A DNA stretch of 64,000 nt from Eleginops maclovinus (Eukaryota > Chordata > Actinopteri > Perciformes > Eleginopidae), in contig NC_086368.1 of the NCBI RefSeq assembly GCF_036324505.1, positions 23,056,378-23,120,377 on the forward strand. The letters are read 5' to 3'. Each line of letters begins with the position of its first letter. The stretch's first letter is position 1. Below the pieces are notes generated by a model. That model did not search any database. It had not been told where the DNA came from and saw nothing but the letters and a program-made list of their open reading frames with translations. The translations under genes were made by a program, and so were the position numbers. Shown here in pieces: positions 55,101 through 64,000 of the stretch.

Positions 55101-56105
55101 TACATTTTTGTTCATGTAAATACTCAATATGAACATGTTTCGCCTGCTATTAACTGACTTATCATTTCTAACGCTAGGCTTTCCAAGCGTAATAGGATTG
55201 TGAAGGATTTATTTTTCATTGAGTGTTGTGGTCATTTCTTGCTGTAGGGTCAATAATCGTTCACCATTTCACCGAGTAATACTTGATCATTTTGTTTTTC
55301 ATAGTAGGACTGTAGCTACAGCCTTGACAATATTGATACTCAATATGTGTTTTCTATAATATTATAGGAAAGTGCTTCATCGGCTCAGGGGACTTGCAGC
55401 GTCACATAAGGTCACACACGGGGGAGAAACCCTACATCTGTAACGCCTGTGGAAAGAGCTTTACCCGCTCCGCCATGTTGAGGAGACACAGCAACAGACA
55501 CTGCAAGGGGGCTCCAACAGACAGCCCGGCCACAGACACATCTGACCCGCCTCGTAGCTCAGATGTTGCAGCCTCTGTCCCAAAACCGGTCCGCCAAAAA
55601 AAACGTCCATCTGCATCAACTGCAAAGAATTTCCCCAGCACGACAGGCCCATGCAGGGTTAGAGAAACCCTCATCACCTTCACCACCACCAACACCTCAT
55701 ACAGAAACTCCACCTCCCAGCATGCAAATCAGCCCAGCTCCTACCCCCACCCCTCTTCCAGAGCTGCGATCACTCGTCCCCCATCACCTGCTCTCCTCCA
55801 ACCACCAGGAGAGGAGCGCAGCCATGACAGCCTCAGACCACATAAAGCTAGCCAAACCCCTCCACCTCTCTCAGGAGGCAGTGTACGGGCCGTATGTGGA
55901 GAACGGGAACATGTCGGGAGATATGGGCAGAGATCTGATGGGGAGGCCCTACCTTCCTCCCACAGATCACTGCAGCTCCCTCACGTCTTCTAGCCGGCCC
56001 AGCAGTGGGTTGTACAGGTCCACTGAGGGCCAGTTCATCTCCAGTGTCACTCTCTGGGGCCTGGCAATGAAAACTCTGCAGAACGATAATGACATGGAGC
56101 AGTAA
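52143..56105 (+). CDS. zbtb49: BTB and seven-zinc-finger protein, frame broken in last exon
   Basis: Nuclear transcription factor; mammalian ZBTB49 regulates p21/CDKN1A and growth arrest. Seven coding exons: 52143-52294, 52420-53546, 53657-53703, 53792-53865, 54215-54297, 54484-54645, 55368-56105. The BTB/POZ domain spans the exon 1/2 junction ([40 protein letters not shown]). An acidic linker follows, then seven consecutive C2H2 fingers with TGEKP-type linkers, several split by introns. In the last exon the finger frame runs on to a stop at 55,993, but the expected C-terminal block, [20 protein letters not shown] to NDNDMEQ, lies in the +1 frame and stops at 56,103-56,105. Total exon length is 2,383, one base more than a multiple of three. 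The A8 run at 55,596-55,603 is the likeliest site of an extra base. With one base fewer, length would be 793 residues (human ~765). AATAAA at 56,341 is a plausible poly(A) signal. Confidence 0.9.
55560..55993 (+). other. Interval containing the zbtb49 frameshift
   Basis: The +1 frame is open only downstream of a stop near 55,557 and the finger frame ends at 55,993, so the frame change must lie between. The CAAAAAAAAC run at 55,595-55,604 is the only long homopolymer in it. Both frames are proline/serine-rich here, so the exact site cannot be fixed by eye. Confidence 0.75.
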
Positions 56106-57144
56106 AATAATGCATCTTGTGAAATATTTCATGAGCATAGTCAGTTCGGAGGGTTTGCAATCCTCACTAATGTTTTGATAAGCTTATATTGTAATCATAT
56201 TTGTTATACTTGTAAAACAAAAATTATAGCTTCTATCATTAAGCAGACATGAAATAATAATAACAATAATAATAATAATAATAATAATAATAGTAGTATA
56301 AATTATTCCTTGTGTTTTGTGTGGATTTTTCCCATTATGCAATAAAAAAAATGCCTCCAATTTTCAAAATCATGTATTTGAAAAAACTGAGATCTGCAGC
56401 TGTCCTGCTATTTAAACATCCAAGGTACATGCCTTATTGTTCTGACCATACCCAAATCAGTGAGGTCACAGCAGATGTCCTCCATCACACTTCACCACCT
56501 CACTTTTTATATACTGCAATGCACTTTAAAATGTACAAATGCGGACCTATTTTCAATTGTTATTCCAGCATGTTGATGTAGCATATTCAAAGTCTGTGTA
56601 CAGTATTCTTTCTTTCTTGAACCAGTATTTTTATTCCAATTTCAAATCAAAATTGTGGATGTATTTTGTAATAATCTTTTATATGGTTGTGGTGTCTTTT
56701 GAACACTGGAGATGAATTATAAGGCGTAATACTTCAGTGTAGTTAAAATTATCAAACGTATACTAACAGGGAAGTAGTATCAAAACTATCAAAATTCCCT
56801 CTCTCAAGGGTGAAAGCAGCGGAAATTATTAATAGCCATGCGTCAATTCACTCTAAATATGTCTACTATCAATATCAGTGATGCCATACTATTTCCATGA
56901 GCTCAGATGGATTAAGAGAGGGCTTTGTTCTGAATGAACACCCCAGCCTCTCTCCCTTAAGATAATTTGACCAATGAATAAATAAAAGAACAAAAACAAA
57001 AAAAAAGTGTAACAGGGTCGAAGTTTAAGCCAAGACTGCTGATTTGGATGGAGGGAGAGGTGTTTGAGCTGTTCATAGCTTTTCGTTCTTCTTTAGATTA
57101 CTTTACTAAATCGTCCTATTATAATTTCAAAGGGTAAAACAGTG
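56106..57144. other. zbtb49 3' region
   Basis: Likely 3' UTR. Contains an (AAT)n microsatellite at ~56,255-56,295, AATAAA at 56,341-56,346, and another AATAAATAAAAG near 56,977. No gene. Confidence 0.55.
56255..56295. repeat. (AAT)n microsatellite
   Basis: Roughly 13 ATA/AAT units with one C substitution, in the zbtb49 3' UTR region. Confidence 0.9.
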
Positions 57145-57216
57145 TTCCTTGACCGGGAATGGGACCCGGGCCGTGGCAGTGAGAGCACCAAATCCTAACC
57201 ACTAGACCTCCAGGGA
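57145..57216 (-). tRNA. tRNA-Glu(CUC)-like pseudogene
   Basis: On the minus strand, 72 bases match the layout of vertebrate tRNA-Glu: TCCCTGGAGGTCTAGTGGTT at the 5' end, anticodon loop CTCTCAC (anticodon CUC), variable region, and T arm. Departures from the functional sequence as I recall it are mostly CpG-to-TpG/CpA changes in the anticodon stem (now partly G-U pairs). The T loop is changed (GGGTCCCATTCCC instead of GGGTTCGATTCCC), which damages box B, and the acceptor stem carries mismatches. It is probably inactive, either a retro-copy or the head of a SINE. Confidence 0.7.
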
Positions 57217-57471
57217 CCTATAGATAGCCTACCTTGTCAGACATATCTTTTTCAATGTTTGACATAGCTTACATGTCAGCATTCCTTTTTTAGTGTTATA
57301 TTTTATTTTATATGAATAATTAGAAAGATAGCGTAAAGTCTCATTTATTTCAGCAGCCTCCATATCATGTGACTCATTTACACCAAATCAATGCAGAATC
57401 GTTGAACTACAAGGTTCAAACAATACAAGGGTAATTCTCGCTGAAGGGTGCCTTTTGGTGTCCTGTACATA
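57217..57471. other. Spacer between tRNA-like copy and Tc1 element
   Basis: Nothing recognisable; ends in the TA that is the left target duplication of the transposon. Confidence 0.5.
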
Positions 57472-58481
<1,010 letters not shown>

Positions 58482-59645
58482 TAAATCATCAATTTGCTGT
58501 GTTAATTCATCAAAGATTTAAAAAGTATTTTTTCCTATTAGTTCAGTGTTTATTTTATAGATAGAATGCATTACTTGGCTCTTTCGATACATTTACTAGT
58601 TTTGTTCTGTTTTCTAGAAGAGGATGTATGCTATTTTTCTATGTCCCTTGCACCATCCATTACATTGCGAAGTGGGTAAAATAAGTCAAATCATCACAAA
58701 AATATACATATATTTTAATATTATGATTTTGCTTAATATGACTTTGCTCAGCATAAGTGCAATATGGTGTATCAAAATCATATTTTATTTATAAAAAATT
58801 GAGAGTATGTGTGTCCCATAAATAAATGTCCACCCTGTCATATTCCCTCCTGTGACATCACAAAGGCAGGTATTTTCTCTCGTCAGTGGCGGGAAAATTA
58901 AAGTCCAAAGGTGAGTAAGTGATTTTCCTTTTTAATAGTCTTATTTGTATAAGTTTACTAACTTGCTTTCTGCAAGCTTAACATGTCCATCCTATCGGCA
59001 TAAAATATCCTGGAAGAGATTAGAATATTTTATTTTATAAACATTTAAGTTAACTATACTAAAATCTCTCAAATAAAAAAGTCTAACAATAGTTAGCTAG
59101 TCACAACTTGGTGCGATCTTAAATGCTAACTGCTGGTCAAAATCATGAAGTGTGAAAGTCACCCTTCAGCGACAATGACCCACATATTTTAATTGGATTT
59201 TGGACATATTCTTATTATTTTATATGAATATTGACCATAATAAACTTATGTCCGCTGTTGGTGAAGCAGTCAGCACTCAGAGACACATTACTCCTAACTT
59301 TAAAAGTGCACAAAAATAATTAAATATTTCAGGGAATTCTAAAGCCTATTTTTCTGAAAATATGAATACACTTTTACCTTTAGACATTACTGTGATATGG
59401 AGGACGGACCTGTTTACAGATTGTAAATAAATTGAAAGAAAAATAAAGCGTAAATTGCACAAGGGTGTTTTTCACATTAGTCGATATTGCACACAGTTGT
59501 ATATTTACAGGATACTACAGTAATACACAGTCCAGTACAATAGGTGGCGGTATGACTCTTGTTACATTTGATATTGAAGGCTGTTTCACTCAACAGTGCA
59601 CACACACAGCTGGCAACAGGGAGCTGACAGTCGGGTTATCATAAG
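58482..59645. other. Upstream region of the FiNZ zinc-finger gene
   Basis: AT-rich. A strong donor-like CCAAAG|GTGAGTAAG at 58,905-58,919 could end a non-coding 5' exon of the downstream gene. No other feature. Confidence 0.4.
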
Positions 59646-62600
59646 ATGGCTAACGCTACGCTCCAGTCGTTCAATGTCTTCCTCACGGAGAGATTAACCG
59701 CAGCTGCTGTAGACATCTACGGGTTTGTTGAGAAGACAATCGTGGACTACCAAGAGGAGGTGTACCAAACCAAGCTGGAGAACCAGAGGCTGCAGAGGCT
59801 GCTGGATTTGGTCTACAAGCCAGAGATAAGGCTGCAGAGGGCAGGTATGTTTCTGTGTGCACTGCACCTTACTGTCGGCTAACGTTATCATTGTCCTATA
59901 ACGGTAATTAAAGCACAGCAGATAACACCGTTTACAGTCTGTTAAGTGTTTTATATTTGCTACATTTAGCGACATTATGTTAGCAAGCAGTTTTAGCTAG
60001 CGTTACTGTTTTCCAGTACAGTCAAGAGAGTACATATTTCCGGTCAATTTCAAAATAAAATAAGTCTGTCTGTCTGTGTGTCTGTCTGTGTGTCTGTCTG
60101 TGTCTGTCTGTCTGTCTGTGTGTCTGTGTGTCTGTCTGTCTGTCTGTGTGTCTGTCTGTCTGAAAATAAGCATTTGATCCCCTGCCAATTTAGTTAGTTT
60201 ACCCACTTACAAAGACATGAACAGTCTGTAATTTCTATGGTAGGTTTATTCTAACAGTGAGAGACAGAATATCAAAGAAAATCCAGAAATGTACATTTAA
60301 AAAAAAGATATAAATTAATTTGCATTTAATTGGGGGAAATAAGTATGTGATCCCCTTGCAAAACATGCCTTAGTTCTTGGTGGAGAAAGCCTGGTTGGAC
60401 AGCCTCAAAGCATAATGTTTCCACCCTCATGCTTGATGCTGGGGATGGTGTTCTTGGGGTAATAGTCAGCATTTCTCTTCCTCCAAACACGACATGTCAA
60501 ATAGATCTTGATTTTGGTCTCATCTGACCACATCACCTTCTTATAAGCCGTCTCTGAATCATTCAGAGGTTCATTGGCAAACTTCAGACGGCCTGTACAT
60601 GTGCCTTCTTGAGCAGGGGACCCATGCGGGCGCTGCAGGATTTTTATCCGTTACTGCATAGTGTGTTACCAATAGTTTCCTTGGTGACTGTGGTCCCAGC
60701 TGCCTTCAGATCATTAACACGTCCCTCCTGTGTAGTTCTTGACTGATCCCTCACCTTTCTCATGATCATTGATGCCCCAAGAGGCGAGATCGTAGATTGT
60801 GGCGCCCCAGAACGAGGTCGATTGATGGTCATTTTGTGCTTCTTCCATTTTCTAATAATCAAACCAGTTGTCTCTTTCTCCCCAAGATGCTTGTTGGTGG
60901 TCTTGTAGCCTATTCCAGCCTTGTGCTGGTCTACAATCTTGTCCCTGATGTCCTTAGACATTAGTTCCACCTTGATCACAAGACCTGTCTTTGATCTTGC
61001 CCTCAGTGGAGAGGTTGTAATCTGATTTATTGACTGGACAGGTGTCTTTTATCCAGGTAACGAGTTGAAATCAGGAGTACGTTCTTATGGCGAGAGGAGT
61101 AATTTAACCGGTCCGTGGGAGCCAGAATCCTTGTTGGTTGCAAGGGGATCAAATACTTATTTCCCCAAATTAAACACAAATCAATTTATATCTTTTTTTT
61201 AATGTCAATTAATGGATTTTCTAAAAATATATTCTGTCTCTCACTGTTAAAATAAACCTACCATAACAATTACAGACTGCTCATTTATTTTTAGATGGGT
61301 AAACTAACTAAATTGGCAGGGGATCCAATACTTATTTCCTCCACTGTGTGTATATATGTATATGTATATATGTATATATATGTATATGTATGTATATATA
61401 TGTATATATATAATAAAATTAAACCCTACTTCTTGAGAAATACTTCATATTCAGGCAGGTGATGATGATGAACCCTTACATTTTAGAACATTTGCAAATG
61501 ATCTGGTGTAGCAAACAACATGAAAAACACCTTGAGACAAGCCCAGTAATATGTTCATGCTGAACCTGAATGGTCAACAATAGCAATGCTACCGTTGCAA
61601 GTAAGAAAAAAAACAAAAAAAACAAAAGGATTTGTCAATGCTTCAATTCATTATCAAGCGTATTGTTTTCTTCCTGAGTTTATAAAAAAAGACTCCCTGC
61701 AAGTTTCAGTTCTTACATATAGGACAAATACCTTTTTTAACCTTAAAAATCCAAGGTTGCATTTGCAGGAGCTGCTTAAATTCTTTATCACAATAAGCTT
61801 TAATATGGTTTGAACAATTAAAGGTGAAAATGTGATAGGCTAATGAATTTGATCCTAATATGATGTCACTTACAGTGATTGCATTTCTCTTTTGTGATTT
61901 CCTGTCTCTAATTCCAACCTCTGGCCTTGTAATTCCTGGTCATTTTTATGATGAGTTTACGTGCCTGATAGGTGCAAAGTCGTTACAACGGCCCGAAACT
62001 TTTCCATTAGGAGAGGCGCGCTGCAGAAACGATGCAAATATTCAAACCCAAATGTGCCAAAACGCATGGAAATTAAGAAACCTCTTCACCAACATGACAA
62101 TACATGCGTAGCACTGAGAAAACATTCACCATTTGCTTGTGTTTCCGACATATTTGTGTTTTTATATTTGCATCGTTTCTGAAGCTGCAGCATGTTTCTA
62201 CTGTCTGCCAACCTTGGAAAAAAAGCATGTTGGGATTGTGGTGAGAGAAGTTGAAGTCAGTGACCTGAAGGGTGAAACAAAGCTGCTTAGTATTTAATCA
62301 CACCTGAGATCCTTTCTGTGTTAAATACAGCTGACATTAGCCATTTTATATCACTTGTGAACCCACACAAAGTATGGTAGCATTAGAAGGCTGTGTTTCG
62401 AATCACAAGATGATGTCCTCCAGACAAGACATATCCCAGGTTCCTGTCATATTGGAGTAATCTATGGTTGTAAATAGGGGAGAAATCTCATATCGCATTC
62501 ATGGACTTACTGTATTGCTTATGCACAATCACTGTAAAGAAAACACAAATATTTGGAATGTGTGTAAAAGAAACGTTACTGTAAATTTATTTAATGTAAT

Positions 62601-63687
62601 TTATTTTGTCTGGCAGATTCATGTTGCTAAAGCATTTAGAGATGAAGTGGCTGTCGGTACACATTTCTGTTTCTTTCATCAGTTGTAAGACCTCTATGTT
62701 ATGAATGCCCATAATATAAATGTGCAGTAATCCTGTAAGATACTGAATCACTCTGGAGAGACTTGTACTCTACTTTTTGTCTTCCTATGTTCGGTGTTCT
62801 GTAAGTGCATTTTTATAGACGTCCCTGCTCACTGTTTTAAAACCATGATTTGCATTTGATTTCTCTGCTGCTGTAAGGACGAGCAACACACCTTGGGATT
62901 ATTCAAACCCACCAGTAAAGTTTGTGTGATCAGAGAAGTGATTTTTCAAGCTGCTACCCAAAACATTTTCCTATCCACTGTTACAGATTCAAGGCAGATC
63001 GAACTGCCCACACCGACACAGGAGGTTTTTGCTCAGGAGAAGCAGGTTAAGACGGAAGATATTCCCAGTGAGGCAAAACAGGATCCATCCAACATGCCCA
63101 TTAAAGAGGAACTGACCGAGACTGTGGACTCACCGGTATATCAGGCGTACAGCAGCGATACAGACACCCTCACTGCGAGCGTCACAGTTGGAGAGCATGA
63201 AGAAAATCAGATGCCAGACAATTTAACTCCAGTTGTGACAGTCAGAGAGCACTTGGAATATGACATGCCATCACAGGATGACCAACCGTTACCATCGTTT
63301 GGAGTATATCCGCCATATACAAAGAAGTTAGAATTGCACCTCGCAACTCCTGCAGAAACGAGTTCACCAACCTCCAGCAACAACATGATCTCCCAAACCA
63401 GAAAGCACACAGACGAGAAACCTTACGCCTGTCCCATTTGTGGGAACAGATACAAGATGACATGTCATATAAAAGAACACATGAGGACTCACACTGGAGA
63501 ACGGCCTTACCTCTGCTACACCTGTGGGAAGAGCTTCAACAGATCTTCGAACATGACTAAACACGCCCAGACCCAACACAAGGAGAGCAAGCCCTTCAAG
63601 TGCATCTGTTGCGGCCAGCGATTTCGTCTGCTCGTTGTGTTCAAACGCCACATGAAGAAGGTCCACTTGGTCAAAATCTCTGTGTGA
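59646..63687 (+). CDS. FiNZ-type C2H2 zinc-finger protein
   Basis: Nuclear DNA-binding protein of the teleost family whose first exon encodes the FiNZ domain, a fish zinc-finger-associated N-terminus proposed to act in transposon control. Two coding exons: 59646-59844 and 62987-63687, phase 1 junction (AGGGCAG|GTATGT; TTACAG|ATTC), 299 residues. Exon 1 ([20 protein letters not shown] ... [11 protein letters not shown] ... [10 protein letters not shown] ... PEIRLQRA) is the amphipathic FiNZ-like domain. Exon 2 has an acidic linker with two SUMO-type motifs (VKTE near residue 88, IKEE near 106). Three C2H2 fingers follow from about residue 215 to 293 (CPIC...HMRTH; CYTC...HAQTQH; CICC...HMKKVH). 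Three fingers is few for the family. Poly(A) signal AATAAA at 63,877. The 3.1-kb intron holds a TCTG repeat and a Tc1-like element. No frame break seen. The exact orthologue is not known to me. Confidence 0.85.
60063..60162. repeat. (TCTG)n/(TG)n compound microsatellite
   Basis: About 100 bp of CTGT units interspersed with TGTG units in the FiNZ-gene intron, running straight into the left end of the transposon copy. Confidence 0.95.
60163..61346 (-). mobile_element. Second Tc1-like transposon, decayed
   Basis: The ends are an inverted pair: the right end (…CTTATTTCCTCCACTG) inverted matches the left end from GAAATAAG-type sequence through ATCCCCTGCCAATTTAGTTA and TAGGTTTATT. A second inner pair (TTGCAAGGGGATCA…TACTTATTTCC) gives the IR/DR layout of many fish Tc1 elements. 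The left tip (expected CAGTGGAG) is replaced by TCTG repeat, and no clean TA duplication remains. The repeats diverge more than those of the 57.5-kb element, so this insertion is older. It lies in the intron of the FiNZ gene, opposite in sense. Confidence 0.88.
60401..60979 (-). pseudogene. Tc1-like transposase N-terminal remnant
   Basis: The minus-strand frame begins with the DNA-binding part ([49 protein letters not shown]). It then stops and continues in broken frames through a region still encoding the first catalytic Asp context (SDETKI). A stop falls in the GGNIML block, and the second Asp and Glu are deleted. The element cannot make an active transposase. Confidence 0.85.
61347..61413. 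repeat. TA/TATG-rich simple repeat
   Basis: TGTATATATG-type repeat abutting the right end of the transposon copy; the element may have landed in TA-rich simple repeat, or the repeat grew afterwards. Confidence 0.9.
61414..62986. other. Remainder of the FiNZ-gene intron
   Basis: AT-rich, no recognisable repeat or exon. Open frames under 90 codons here show no known domain. Confidence 0.5.
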
Positions 63688-64000
63688 AATTCTTTAGCTG
63701 ACTACTTACTAAAACAATTATTCTAAAGGGCTTTTGTTATCATTCAAAATGAGCTTTTTGCACATGCTGTTCATGTGTTTTTTAAGGAAGACATGCTCAA
63801 GAGTTTATTGCCACATATTGGCAAATTGATGTTCAATTTTTGACATTAGGATGCTTTACATTAAGTTATACATTTAAATAAAAAAAGTAATGTAGAAGTT
63901 TACTCTTGTGCACTGTGATATGACAGTCCGGTGTGGATACAGATGCAAATGAGCAAGCTGCTGTTCCCTTGAACGTGGATGCTGATTGTTGACATACAGT
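63688..64000. other. FiNZ-gene 3' UTR and window end
   Basis: 3' UTR with AATAAA at 63,877-63,882, followed by unremarkable sequence. Confidence 0.6.

Noticed and set aside
55595..55604. Programmed ribosomal frameshifting at the A8 run of zbtb49
   Set aside because: The needed change is to the +1 frame, whereas A-rich slippery sites usually give -1; no stimulatory structure was recognised. Sequencing or a real indel is simpler.
60644..60979. 111-codon open frame as a host gene
   Set aside because: It is the DNA-binding part of a Tc1-like transposase inside terminal inverted repeats.

Overview
This window is nuclear DNA from a ray-finned (teleost) fish, probably a percomorph. The evidence is vertebrate genes with GT-AG introns, a zinc-finger gene whose first exon resembles the teleost FiNZ domain, Tc1-like transposons with inverted repeats, fish-type tRNA-derived SINEs, and many long, pure (CA)n arrays. 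Nothing looks prokaryotic, viral or CRISPR-like. The species cannot be named from sequence alone.

Layout. Bases 1-29,273 are a gene desert holding six long CA/TG arrays, several SINE fragments and a few structured DNA stretches, but no coding exon I can support. Next come drd5 (D1-class dopamine receptor, single exon, minus, 29,274-30,722), otop1 (proton channel otopetrin-1, six coding exons, minus, 34,192-38,984), tmem128 (four-TM protein, four coding exons, minus, 42,730-45,919) and lyar (nucleolar zinc-finger protein, eight coding exons, minus, 48,559-51,172). About 1 kb beyond the lyar start, in divergent orientation, is zbtb49 (BTB plus seven C2H2 fingers, seven coding exons, plus, 52,143-56,105). 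A FiNZ-type zinc-finger gene (two coding exons, plus, 59,646-63,687) closes the window. An internally deleted Tc1-like element lies between zbtb49 and the FiNZ gene, and a second, more decayed one lies inside the FiNZ intron.

The order otop1-tmem128-lyar-zbtb49 matches what I recall of human 4p16, where DRD5 lies further away on the same arm, so this is an old vertebrate linkage block. The genes do not form a pathway: drd5 and otop1 encode membrane signalling and ion-channel proteins, tmem128 a small membrane protein, and lyar, zbtb49 and the FiNZ gene encode nuclear proteins. The only regulatory coupling visible is the shared lyar/zbtb49 upstream region.

Most notable points: an apparent one-base frameshift in the last exon of zbtb49, best placed at an A8 run; a ~112-bp TG tract 38 nt upstream of an in-frame 81-nt lyar exon; a FiNZ-type gene carrying and flanked by Tc1-like elements; a CpG-decayed tRNA-Glu copy; and a perfect 12-bp hairpin in the desert. 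No clearly new biological system is evident.
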